A DNA stretch of 13,300 bases. Origin: JBBIOI01 sp037443425 (GTDB taxonomy: Bacteria > Desulfobacterota > BSN033 > UBA1163). A program made the translations under genes and the position numbers. The notes beneath the pieces are model-generated. The model did no database searches. It was not told the origin of the DNA and saw nothing but the letters and a program-made list of their open reading frames with translations. Positions 6,437-13,072 of this stretch are shown here, in pieces. Location: contig JBBIOI010000093.1 in NCBI GenBank assembly GCA_037443425.1, forward strand, positions 1 to 13,300, written 5' to 3'. Numbering within the stretch: the stretch's first letter is position 1; each line of letters opens with the position of its first letter.

Positions 6437-7141
6437 TTATATTCCTAAATAGGCTTCTCTTACATGTTCGTTATTTAATAAATCTTTCCCAGTTCCCTCC
6501 ATGGTTATCCTTCCATTTTCCAGCACGTAGGCTCGATTTGCCAAATTAAGCGCTTCGTTCACATTCTGTTCAACTAAAAGTACTGTCACCCCCTCTTGGT
6601 GTACTTTATCAATTGCCTCGAAAATTTTTCTTACGATAAGAGGGCTCAATCCAATAGAAGGCTCATCAAGAAGGAGTATTTTTGGTTTTCCCATAAGTCC
6701 CCTTGCAATGGCTAACATCTGTTGTTCTCCCCCGCTTAGAGTATGTGCTAATTGCGTTCTTCTCTCTTCAAGTACTGGAAAAATGGAATAGACCCATTTT
6801 AACATCTCTGCTCTATACTTTCGTACAGTCGGATAGTAAGACCCCATCTGAAGATTTTCCTTAACTGTCATAAAAGGGAAAAGTTTTCTCCCCTCTGGAA
6901 CATGAACGATCTGGTATCCAAAAATTTGATGAGGGGAAAGGTGATTAATGGGTTTCCCATCAAATTCTATCATCCCCTTACTTGGGTGAATAATCCCAGA
7001 TATAGTCTTCAGAACAGTGCTTTTCCCTGCCCCATTTGCCCCTACAAGTGAAACGATCTCTCCTTCTTCCACAATAAAAGAAACTTCCCAGAGGGCTTGG
7101 ACTTTTCCATAATAAACATCGATTTGAGAAACTTTAAGCAT
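6437..7141 (-). CDS. livF: LivF-type ABC transporter ATP-binding protein
   Basis: The second ATPase of a branched-chain amino-acid (HAAT family) importer, working on the cytoplasmic face with LivG, LivH and LivM. Walker A GANGAGKST (34-42), signature LSGGEQQ (135-141), Walker B ILLLDEPS (155-162). The LivF hallmark VHVPEGRKLFPFMTV (79-93) occupies the Q-loop region, and LLVEQN (188-193) has Gln where most ABC ATPases have the switch His, as is usual for LivF. Length 234 is standard. The start overlaps the end of livG by 8 bases and is preceded by GGGGTGA inside livG, a classic translational-coupling arrangement. The dehydrogenase follows after 27 bases. Confidence 0.93.
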   Translation of the reverse strand: MLKVSQIDVYYGKVQALWEVSFIVEEGEIVSLVGANGAGKSTVLKTISGIIHPSKGMIEFDGKPINHLSPHQIFGYQIVHVPEGRKLFPFMTVKENLQMGSYYPTVRKYRAEMLKWVYSIFPVLEERRTQLAHTLSGGEQQMLAIARGLMGKPKILLLDEPSIGLSPLIVRKIFEAIDKVHQEGVTVLLVEQNVNEALNLANRAYVLENGRITMEGTGKDLLNNEHVREAYLGI

Positions 7142-7856
7142 AACTCACCCCAAGGTAGGCCTGAATCACCGTAGGATCCTTAGAAATCTGAGTAGGTGAA
7201 CCTTCAGCGATCTTTTCACCATAATGCATGACTATTAGACGATCACATAGAGGCATAATAAATTTCATTACATGTTCTACTAAAAAGATTGTGATACCAC
7301 GTTTCTGGATTTCCCTTACGACCTCAATAAATCGTATGGCTTCTGAAGGGTTTAAACCTGCAATTGGTTCATCTAATAAAAGTAACTTTGGCTGTGTGGC
7401 TAAAGCTTTAGCCACCTCTAATAACTTTAAATATCCAACAGGAAGTTCACCTGCTATTTTTTCCTTTAAATGGGAAAGGTTGAGAAAATCAAGGGTTTCG
7501 ATAGCTATGGATTCCGCCTTTTTTAATGATTCAGATTTACTAAGTGCTGAAACTTGAACATTTTTCAATACTGTCATTTTACTAAAAGGTTTCACTAATT
7601 GAAACGTCCTTGCAATTCCCTTACGGCAAATCTCATGGGCTTTCATTCGGGTAATCTCTTCCCCTTGAAAAAAGATCGAACCGGAATCAGGCCTTAAAAA
7701 CCCAGTAATCAAGTTAAAAAAGGTCGTCTTACCCGCTCCATTTGGACCGATCAGGCCAAGGATCTCTCCTTCTTGAATAATCAGATTCATTTTTGAGACT
7801 GCCTTGATGCCACCGAACCTTTTATTTAAATTTCTTGTTTCTAAAAGGATATTCAT
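7134..7856 (-). CDS. livG: LivG-type ABC transporter ATP-binding protein
   Basis: First ATPase of the importer. Walker A GPNGAGKTT (37-45), ARTFQLVKPF (82-91) with the Q-loop Q86, Walker B LLLLDEP (158-164) and switch H195 in FLVEHVM. The signature is LPVGYLKLLEVAKAL (138-152), lacking the canonical LSGGQ; such LPxGxxKxLE forms occur in LivG relatives, so this is a variant and not a sign of decay. Length 240 is slightly short compared with E. coli LivG, as in many anaerobes. It follows livM by 11 bases, has no good Shine-Dalgarno, and overlaps livF by 8 bases, so its translation probably depends on coupling to livM. Confidence 0.92.
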   Translation of the reverse strand: MNILLETRNLNKRFGGIKAVSKMNLIIQEGEILGLIGPNGAGKTTFFNLITGFLRPDSGSIFFQGEEITRMKAHEICRKGIARTFQLVKPFSKMTVLKNVQVSALSKSESLKKAESIAIETLDFLNLSHLKEKIAGELPVGYLKLLEVAKALATQPKLLLLDEPIAGLNPSEAIRFIEVVREIQKRGITIFLVEHVMKFIMPLCDRLIVMHYGEKIAEGSPTQISKDPTVIQAYLGVSYA

Positions 7857-7867
7857 TCTACTAACTA

Positions 7868-8791
7868 CTATTTTTTTATTATAAATTTCTTTTTCAAACC
7901 AATTAACCCTTCGGGCATAAACCTCATCACCACCACTATCACAAGGCCATAAATAAGAAGGTTAGCAGCGGGAGAGATTACCCTAAAAATTTCTGCAATT
8001 GGAACCAATAGGAGGGCACCAATGACAGGCCCTACAATCGTTCCCATCCCTCCAACAATGCTAACAAAAATCATCTGCATGGATGTATGGACAGTCATAA
8101 CAACATGTGGGTTAAAATAAAGTTGATAACTTGCAAAAAAACTTCCTCCAATACCTGTAAAGAATGCACTAATAGCAAGTGTGAGGACTTTCAATCTTGT
8201 TACATCAATTCCAATAGCTCTCGAGGCGTCTTCATCCTCCCGCATAGCAGAGAGATAATATCCCATTCTCGAAACTGAAATTGCGTATATCACTAAAATA
8301 GTAAAAACCACAATGCCCAAGATGATGTAATACTCTACAACTCTTGGTGCGATTTCAAAATGAATGGAAAGCCCATCATCCCCTCCAGTAAAGGTATCCC
8401 AGTTTTGAGCCACAAGTCGAAGTACCTCAGCTGAGGCAAGGGTAGAAAGGGCAAAATAGGGGCCTCGTAAACGAAATGTGATAAAACCGAGGATTGTGGC
8501 ATAAAGGGAAGCAAGGAGTCCCCCTATGATCATTCCGATCCATGGAGAAAGCCCCATCTTAAGATAGAGTAAGGTTGAGGTGTAAGCCCCGATCCCATAC
8601 ATGGCTGCATGTCCGAAAGAGATCTGTCCTCCAAATCCTCCTAAGAGATTCCAGCTCTGCCCGAGTACAATATTGAGAAGGACAAGAATAAGTATATGCA
8701 TCACATATTTACTTGGACCAAAAATTGGTATAGCCATTAAGATAGCCAGACCAATAAGACTAAAGAACAAGTTGAAGTTTCGCGTTTCCAT
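7868..8791 (-). CDS. livM: LivM-type ABC transporter permease
   Basis: One of the two inner-membrane channel subunits of the importer. The protein is strongly hydrophobic with about eight to nine membrane segments (for example 11-30, 31-50, 84-105, 151-172, 203-222, 240-262, 274-292). The LivM signature GGQISFGHAAMYGIGAYT is at 54-71. The cytoplasmic coupling loop SRMGYYLSAMREDEDASRAI (174-193) contacts an ATPase, and the permease-type GGMGT is at 247-251. The C-terminal MPEGLIGL (292-299) followed by lysines is also typical. Length 307 is normal. It begins 8 bases after livH ends; only a weak ribosome site is visible, so coupling to livH is likely. Confidence 0.92.
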   Translation of the reverse strand: METRNFNLFFSLIGLAILMAIPIFGPSKYVMHILILVLLNIVLGQSWNLLGGFGGQISFGHAAMYGIGAYTSTLLYLKMGLSPWIGMIIGGLLASLYATILGFITFRLRGPYFALSTLASAEVLRLVAQNWDTFTGGDDGLSIHFEIAPRVVEYYIILGIVVFTILVIYAISVSRMGYYLSAMREDEDASRAIGIDVTRLKVLTLAISAFFTGIGGSFFASYQLYFNPHVVMTVHTSMQMIFVSIVGGMGTIVGPVIGALLLVPIAEIFRVISPAANLLIYGLVIVVVMRFMPEGLIGLKKKFIIKK

Positions 8792-8799
8792 ACGTTATA

Positions 8800-9678
8800 T
8801 TAAAGCCTTGATCTTCCAAAAAGACCCGAAGGTTTAAATAAAAGAACAAGAACAAAGATAATCAATCCAAAAGCGTCTTTATATCCTGCAGAGATAAAGA
8901 GAGTTCCAAGTTGTTCGGTAACCCCTAATAGAATGCCTCCAATGGCTGCGCCAACAATGGAACCCATTCCTCCCAATACAACCACAACAAATGCTTTTAC
9001 AATATAGACAAAACCGACATAGGGGTATACATAAAAGATTGGGGTGAGGAGAACACCTGCTGCTCCTGCTAAAGCAACGCCAATTCCAAAAGCTATCAAC
9101 ATGGTCTTTTCGATATTCACTCCCATATACATAGCTGCCTCTTGATCCTGAGCAGTTGCTCGAATCGCCCTTCCTGTTTCTGTATACATTAAAAAGATTG
9201 AAATTGCTGTTACCAAAATAGCTGAAGTGAAGAAAGCAAAAAGGAGTGCAGAGCTAATCGAGAGGCCAGCAATGGTATAAGAAGTACTCGCCAGCTGGGC
9301 AGGGGTTGAACGATAATCTGCTTTCCATATTAATTGAACAAAGTTAGTAATCGCTAAGGAAAGCCCTGAAGTAATCAAAAGAGTTCCCATTTCACCCCCT
9401 GCCTTGGCGACTGGTGAGATAAGGGTTCTAAAGATTATCCAACCGATGAAGAAGAAAACTGGTAAGGCGATTAGAAGAGGAGGCAGTTCTCCGCCACCTA
9501 CCAGAATTACAAACCAATAGGCCAGATACATCCCTAACATGATCAGATCGCCATGGATCAGGTTGATTACCCTCATCACTCCAAATATGATCGTTAAACC
9601 AATAGCAATCAACCCGTAAATCGATCCAATAAAGATTCCATTTACAATGGCTTGAAGGAGAATATCAAATTTCGGCAT
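8800..9678 (-). CDS. livH: LivH-type ABC transporter permease
   Basis: Partner channel subunit to LivM. The N-terminal signature VINLIHGDLIMLGMYLAY is at 37-54 and is diagnostic for LivH. The coupling loop TGRAIRATAQDQEAAMYMG lies at 168-186, VLGGMGSIVGA at 224-234, and the chain ends KPSGLFGRSRL, close to the usual RPxGLFG ending. About eight hydrophobic segments are visible and the 292-residue length is standard. GAGGAG (plus-strand positions 9683-9688) precedes the ATG by 4 bases. It follows livK after 69 bases. Confidence 0.93.
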   Translation of the reverse strand: MPKFDILLQAIVNGIFIGSIYGLIAIGLTIIFGVMRVINLIHGDLIMLGMYLAYWFVILVGGGELPPLLIALPVFFFIGWIIFRTLISPVAKAGGEMGTLLITSGLSLAITNFVQLIWKADYRSTPAQLASTSYTIAGLSISSALLFAFFTSAILVTAISIFLMYTETGRAIRATAQDQEAAMYMGVNIEKTMLIAFGIGVALAGAAGVLLTPIFYVYPYVGFVYIVKAFVVVVLGGMGSIVGAAIGGILLGVTEQLGTLFISAGYKDAFGLIIFVLVLLFKPSGLFGRSRL

Positions 9679-9747
9679 TTTACTCCTCAGAAAAGGTTTT
9701 AGCTGGAAACGGATATATCATTTAAATTCTACGAAAAAAAATAAGTA

Positions 9748-10953
9748 TCAATATTTGCCAGGATAAATCCAATCGGCCTCAGCTACTTCTTTAGGCCAAA
9801 CATTGACCAGTTTTCCATCCTGCCACTGACTGAGCACCACCTGGCCATTTTTTAAACCATTGTTCTGATTTGTATAGCCATCAAAATTTTCAAATTTGAC
9901 TCTACCGAAAGTTGTCATCATGTCTGTTTTGGCTAAGGCATCTCGGACTGCTTCACGGGTCAATGTCTTGGCACGTTTTAATGCATCTGCAATGACATAA
10001 ACGGCAGCATATCCTTCTGCTTCATGTTCTTTGGGATATTTACCAAACCTTTGCATAAATTTTTTCATAAAGGCTTGAACTGCTGGATCTTTTGGGTTGC
10101 CAGACCATGGGCCAGTAGAATATACATGATTTCCTGCCACGGTGGCCTGTTCTATAAACTCGCTAATACTGAAGCCTGCTCCTGCCCCAGAAAACATTTT
10201 AGGTTTCAATCCTAATTCCCTGGCCTGTCTCAGTATTAGTGCAGAATCTGGAATGTTTGAAGCCATGAAGACAAGATCAGGATTGGCTGCTTTAGTTTTG
10301 GTAAGAAGGTCACGGTAGTCAAGGGCTAATGGGGGATAAACCTCAGACACAACAATCTCGTATTTATTGTCCTCCAGAAACTTTTTAAATGGTTCGGCAA
10401 CTCCCTTACCATAAATAGTATTTTCGTATAGACAAGCTACTTTTTTAACATCAATTGCTACATTTTTAAGGAATTGCTGAAGCGGTACAGAGTTAAATGA
10501 TGAGGCAGGATTTAGCCTAAATGTCCACTGAAAGCCAGATTTAGTCACAATATCTGCAGATGGGTGATCCACCAGATAAGGCATCTTTGCCCTTTCGCAT
10601 ATCTGGGCGATTGCATATCCTACACCACTCAATCTTCCTCCAATAATAGCAATAATTTCTTTGCGAGCAATTAATTTCTCTGCAGCAGTTTGACCAAGAT
10701 CCATCTTATCTTGACTATCTTCAAAAACAATCTTGATTGGTCTTCCCTTAATTCCACCTTTTGCATTGATCTCATCAGCTGCAATGTTGTAGGCCTGATA
10801 GAATTTTGTTCCAAAAGCAGCATAGGGGCCTGTAACAGGTTGAACTGTCCCGATATATATTGGTTCTGCTGCTTTGGAAAGGGGTGCTGAGGTTAGAAAT
10901 AGATATCCAACGAAAATAAATAAACAGCTTAAAAATAAAATATTTTTCTTCAT
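9748..10953 (-). CDS. livK: LivK-type periplasmic ligand-binding protein
   Basis: Type-I periplasmic binding protein (Peripla_BP_6 family) that delivers the ligand to LivHMGF. The N-terminus is a classical Sec signal (MKK, hydrophobic 5-22) with probable cleavage after SKA at residue 28; C10 is too early and in the wrong context for a lipobox, so the protein should be soluble. The mature domain opens with IYIGTVQPVTGPYA (32-45), typical of the family, followed by the N- and C-lobes to residue 401. The family covers branched-chain amino acids but also amides, aromatic acids and dicarboxylates, so the ligand is not fixed by sequence. The neighbouring MMSDH-like enzyme favours valine or a related acid, by inference. 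GAGGAGGT about 9 bases before the ATG is the strongest ribosome site in the cluster, in keeping with high binding-protein expression. Confidence 0.9.
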   Translation of the reverse strand: MKKNILFLSCLFIFVGYLFLTSAPLSKAAEPIYIGTVQPVTGPYAAFGTKFYQAYNIAADEINAKGGIKGRPIKIVFEDSQDKMDLGQTAAEKLIARKEIIAIIGGRLSGVGYAIAQICERAKMPYLVDHPSADIVTKSGFQWTFRLNPASSFNSVPLQQFLKNVAIDVKKVACLYENTIYGKGVAEPFKKFLEDNKYEIVVSEVYPPLALDYRDLLTKTKAANPDLVFMASNIPDSALILRQARELGLKPKMFSGAGAGFSISEFIEQATVAGNHVYSTGPWSGNPKDPAVQAFMKKFMQRFGKYPKEHEAEGYAAVYVIADALKRAKTLTREAVRDALAKTDMMTTFGRVKFENFDGYTNQNNGLKNGQVVLSQWQDGKLVNVWPKEVAEADWIYPGKY

Positions 10954-11025
10954 ATCACCCTACCTCCTCATATAATTTATTTGGGACTATTCGAGAAAAA
11001 CCTTAGCCTCTGAGCTCTTTAATAA

Positions 11026-11031
11026 ATTATA
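11026..11031 (-). promoter_or_regulatory. Possible -10 box for livK
   Basis: A perfect TATAAT on the minus strand lies in the 96-base gap between the regulator and livK, about 72 bases before the livK ATG. No good -35 box is found 16-18 bases upstream (GGTGAT is the best), so this would be an activator-dependent promoter or chance. Confidence 0.25.
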
Positions 11032-11049
11032 ATCTCCAATGAGTTATAA

Positions 11050-11838
11050 TCACCCCCTTTCAATAGTCATTAGATTTTTTTTCAATCCATATGGTAATGA
11101 AATGCGTTGAAGATTTAACTCTTTATTCTTTTTTTCTTTCTGAAGGTTTATGAGGTCTTTTTCTACCTCTTTGACATGTTTGATCATCTCATGGCGAACC
11201 TTTTTGCTGTTTCTTTCCAGAAGAGCTTTATAAATCCGTTTGTGAGCGTTTAACACACGCTGTGAAAAATCTTTACGAGGTTGTAAAATCTCTTTAGTAT
11301 CAATTAGAAGATTCTCCACAAAATCGAGGATAAACATCAGAATGGGATTACCGGATATACTGCCAATGATTCTATGAAACTCAATTTCATTCTTTCTGTG
11401 TTCAATTGGAATATCATTTTTTAAAACATATTCACATTCATTGATAAGTTTTTTTAATCGATTTAAATCGTCTTCTGTAATAGCGAGTGCAGCCTTTTCT
11501 GCTATGTGAGATTCTAATAGGAGACGGACTTCTGTCAAATCTTTTAATGAAAGATTCTTGAAATGAAGGAAGTTAATGAATGAATCCCTTGCCTTTTTCA
11601 TATCAACTTCTGTAACAAATGCTCCACCCGAGATACCTTTCCGAATTTCTAAAAAACCTAATACTTCTAATGAACGTAAAGCTTCTCTTAGGGTTGCTTT
11701 GCTAACATTAAAATTTTTCATCAATTCCCTTTCAGGTGGTAACTTATCCCCCGGTCTTAATTTACCTTCAAAGATCGCCTTTCGAACCTGTTCGATAATT
11801 TGCTCAGAAATTTTATTGACCTTGGCTATTTTAAACAT
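11050..11838 (-). CDS. FadR-subfamily GntR transcriptional regulator
   Basis: DNA-binding regulator with an N-terminal winged helix (about 8-78) and a C-terminal all-helical FCD ligand domain (about 95-235). The GntR signature PPERELMKNFNVSKATLREAL (34-54 region) is followed by the wing GISGGAFV (68-75). The FCD domain shows the metal-binding histidines H155 (EIEFHRIIG), H199 (NAHKRIYKAL) and H221 (MIKHVKEVE), with E151 where an Asp is common. Such domains usually bind carboxylates. The chain then has a charged coiled stretch and a tail of about 25 residues beyond the usual end. It is the first gene of the liv-type cluster, 96 bases before livK, and most likely controls it in response to the ligand or an acid derivative. 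An in-frame TAG lies 6 bases upstream, so the ATG is the first possible start, although no clear Shine-Dalgarno precedes it. Confidence 0.88.
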   Translation of the reverse strand: MFKIAKVNKISEQIIEQVRKAIFEGKLRPGDKLPPERELMKNFNVSKATLREALRSLEVLGFLEIRKGISGGAFVTEVDMKKARDSFINFLHFKNLSLKDLTEVRLLLESHIAEKAALAITEDDLNRLKKLINECEYVLKNDIPIEHRKNEIEFHRIIGSISGNPILMFILDFVENLLIDTKEILQPRKDFSQRVLNAHKRIYKALLERNSKKVRHEMIKHVKEVEKDLINLQKEKKNKELNLQRISLPYGLKKNLMTIERG

Positions 11839-11878
11839 TAAAAACTATTTCATGTTTTGATTCTTTAAATTTAGGCCT

Positions 11879-11907
11879 ATTTTATACCTAAGCAAAAAAA
11901 TTGTCAA
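11879..11907 (-). promoter_or_regulatory. Strong sigma-70-like promoter for the regulator/liv cluster
   Basis: On the minus strand a perfect TTGACA (11902-11907) is followed after exactly 17 bases by TAAAAT (11879-11884). Transcription would begin near 11872, giving a leader of about 34 bases before the regulator ATG. It shares its -35 region with a promoter on the other strand. Confidence 0.65.
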
Positions 11908-11929
11908 TAAAAAATATAATTATTGTAAT
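11901..11929 (+). promoter_or_regulatory. Divergent promoter candidate for the lytic transglycosylase
   Basis: On the plus strand TTGTCA (11901-11906, five of six) and TGTAAT (11924-11929, five of six) are 17 bases apart. The -35 box is the same TTGTCAA that gives TTGACA on the other strand. The start would be near 11936, leaving a leader of about 140 bases before the transglycosylase. Confidence 0.4.
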
Positions 11930-11942
11930 ATTTATAATTATT
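11915..11942. repeat. Direct repeat of TATAATTATT
   Basis: Two identical 10-mers start at 11915 and 11933, that is 18 bases apart, just downstream of the shared -35 box in the plus direction and upstream of the regulator promoter. The sequence is pure A/T so chance repetition is plausible; tandem activator or repressor sites are an alternative. Confidence 0.25.
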
Positions 11943-11957
11943 CCATAAATATTAAAT

Positions 11958-11978
11958 TTGAATTTATATTAAATTCAA
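11958..11978. promoter_or_regulatory. Perfect 9-3-9 dyad, candidate operator
   Basis: The arms TTGAATTTA (11958-11966) and TAAATTCAA (11970-11978) are perfectly complementary around TAT. It lies in the 237-base gap between the regulator and the transglycosylase, about 50 bases upstream of the regulator's -35 box and inside the predicted transglycosylase leader. Its size and symmetry suit a dimeric regulator. It has too few G/C pairs and no T-run to be a terminator. Binding by the adjacent FadR-type protein is a guess. Confidence 0.4.
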
Positions 11979-12075
11979 CAAAATATATTTTGGGACAGTA
12001 TATTTCCAGGATAGGAAGGCTTGAAATTCAGATTATAAAATGTTAATTTTTATAGGTTTTTAAAGGTTATGGTTT

Positions 12076-12729
12076 ATGAGTTTGAAAAACATTATTTCTG
12101 AAATATTTTTAATCTCCAGATTCATTTTAAAAAAAGCGGATAGTCTTCTTATAATAAAGTTATTGAAGAAAATTACGCTTTTCATTATCATCTTTATATT
12201 CTCCTTCCATTTAATAAGTTTAATGCCAGGGTTGAGACTTTTCAGTTCGGATTTCGAAAGAGAAAAACACATAAAAGAAATTCTTAATATCCTCGGAAAA
12301 TATCCAACAGATTTATCAAATGTCACAAAGGAAGAGCTTGCTGAAGCAATATACGAAGAGGCTTTGCGATATAATTGTGATCCAAAACTTATTCTGGCGA
12401 TAATTTCAATTGAGAGTTCGTTTCAGAACTGGTCTGTTTCTGAAAAAGGGGCAAAGGGATTAATGCAGATTATGCCATTTGTAGCACGAGAAATCGCGGC
12501 CGAGTTAGGAATTGAATGGAGGGGAGATCGAACCCTTTTTAATCCTTTCCATAATGTTAAAATAGGAATCCGTTATCTTAATAAATTGATTGATGATTTT
12601 GAAGATGTAAGAGTGGCCTTAACGGCCTATAATTATGGACCATCATATGTTAAAAGCCTAATTGATAAAAAACAGAAAGTACCTCTCAATTATTACAAAA
12701 GATTGATCTCCACGTATCAAAATCTCTAA
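12076..12729 (+). CDS. Membrane-anchored lytic transglycosylase (SLT domain)
   Basis: Cuts peptidoglycan glycan strands to 1,6-anhydro-muropeptides on the outer face of the inner membrane. The C-terminal SLT domain spans about 87-210: catalytic E113 in ISIESSF (110-116), GLMQIMP (128-134), LFNPFHNVKIGIRYL (154-168) and AYNYGP (184-189), all in the expected order. A single hydrophobic helix (about 33-50) after lysines serves as a signal anchor; no lipobox is present. Length 217 is typical for small single-domain members. The ATG at 12076 has AAAGG 9 bases upstream. A TTG at codon 30 would give a more classical signal (start MKKITLF) but lacks a ribosome site. The gene is divergent from the liv-cluster regulator and probably unrelated to it in function. 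Confidence 0.87.
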   Translation: MSLKNIISEIFLISRFILKKADSLLIIKLLKKITLFIIIFIFSFHLISLMPGLRLFSSDFEREKHIKEILNILGKYPTDLSNVTKEELAEAIYEEALRYNCDPKLILAIISIESSFQNWSVSEKGAKGLMQIMPFVAREIAAELGIEWRGDRTLFNPFHNVKIGIRYLNKLIDDFEDVRVALTAYNYGPSYVKSLIDKKQKVPLNYYKRLISTYQNL

Positions 12730-12769
12730 TATTTCTAAGATTGAAAGTTAAAGGAAAATGATCGCAAGT

Positions 12770-12830
12770 GCCCCACACTTGATGCGGGGGCGTGGTAATC
12801 TTATAGATTCCTCGCTTCGCTCGGAATGAC
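12770..12830. repeat. Intergenic palindromic repeat element
   Basis: Two hairpins in the gap after the transglycosylase. GCCCC (12770-12774) pairs with GGGGC (12787-12791), and ATTCC (12807-12811) pairs with GGAAT (12823-12827), followed by GAC. The right end GGAATGAC is the same as that of the element at 111-186. The CTTGATGCGGGG and CGCTTCGCTCGG segments are typical of dispersed non-coding repeats. No T-run follows either hairpin, so it is not a good intrinsic terminator. Confidence 0.55.
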
Positions 12831-12846
12831 AATTAAGAAGAGATTG

Positions 12847-12981
12847 ATGAAAAGATTTTTAAATAGTTTTTCAGAGGTATTCAAAGGAAACATGTATTTT
12901 CCCGTGACAAGTTATGTAGCATTGGCTTATTTCAGTGCTATACTTATTCCGAAGTATAATTTAATCTCTAACCTTACCTAA
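12847..12981 (+). CDS. Possible 44-residue small protein
   Basis: An ATG-to-TAA frame encoding 44 residues, beginning MKRFLNSFSEVFKGNMYF and with a mildly hydrophobic, aromatic middle (about 19-35) followed by PKYNLISNLT. It sits alone in the 343-base gap between the transglycosylase and the cytochrome, just after the palindromic repeat and 27 bases before the cytochrome's -35 box. Only a poor AAGAG lies 4-9 bases before the ATG and no promoter is evident. I recognise no family. It could be a small membrane peptide, a gene remnant, or chance; the rest of this gap holds only the repeat and the promoter. Confidence 0.2.
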   Translation: MKRFLNSFSEVFKGNMYFPVTSYVALAYFSAILIPKYNLISNLT

Positions 12982-13007
12982 AAATGCTTACGTATCCAAA
13001 TTTTTTC

Positions 13008-13035
13008 TTGACAAAAAATGAATATCTGTTAGACT
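13008..13035 (+). promoter_or_regulatory. Sigma-70-like promoter for the cytochrome gene
   Basis: A perfect TTGACA (13008-13013) and TAGACT (13030-13035, four of six) are 16 bases apart. The -10 overlaps the left arm of an inverted repeat. Transcription would start near 13042, leaving a leader of about 30 bases that contains AAAGGGGGTGA, a good ribosome site about 9 bases before the ATG at 13073. Confidence 0.5.
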
Positions 13036-13047
13036 TTTTACGTCTAA
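13029..13047. promoter_or_regulatory. Inverted repeat TTAGAC-N7-GTCTAA over the -10/start site
   Basis: Six-base perfect arms with a seven-base centre cover the -10 box and the predicted start of the cytochrome promoter. A repressor bound here would block RNA polymerase. No known consensus is matched. Confidence 0.3.
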
Positions 13048-13072
13048 ATTAAATGAAAGGGGGTGAAGAGGA

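Larger units (their letters stand above)
4436..11838 (-). other. Probable eight-gene liv-type operon with its regulator
   Basis: Eight co-directional genes in transcription order: FadR/GntR regulator, livK, livH, livM, livG, livF, MMSDH-like dehydrogenase, ferritin-like protein. Gaps are 96, 69, 8, 11, -8 (overlap), 27 and 39 bases. The tight spacing from livH to the dehydrogenase makes co-transcription likely. The regulator may have its own promoter and a second one may serve livK. No clear hairpin-plus-T-run terminator is visible in the 52 bases between this cluster and the convergent phospholipase-like gene. Confidence 0.7.

Noticed and set aside
7398..7442. Loss of function in LivG because the LSGGQ signature is missing
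   Set aside because: LPxGxxKxLE-type signatures occur in LivG relatives, and Walker A, Walker B, Q-loop and switch His are all intact.
10918..10953. Lipoprotein signal in the LivK-type protein
   Set aside because: C10 lies inside the hydrophobic core with no lipobox around it, while SKA at 26-28 gives a normal signal-peptidase I site.
12060..12326. 88-residue open frame on the minus strand over the transglycosylase start
   Set aside because: It is antisense to the transglycosylase N-terminus, has no ribosome site or domain, and results from AT-rich composition.
12770..12791. Hairpin after the transglycosylase as an intrinsic terminator
   Set aside because: The GCCCC/GGGGC stem is short with a 12-base loop and no T-run follows; the sequence fits a dispersed repeat better.
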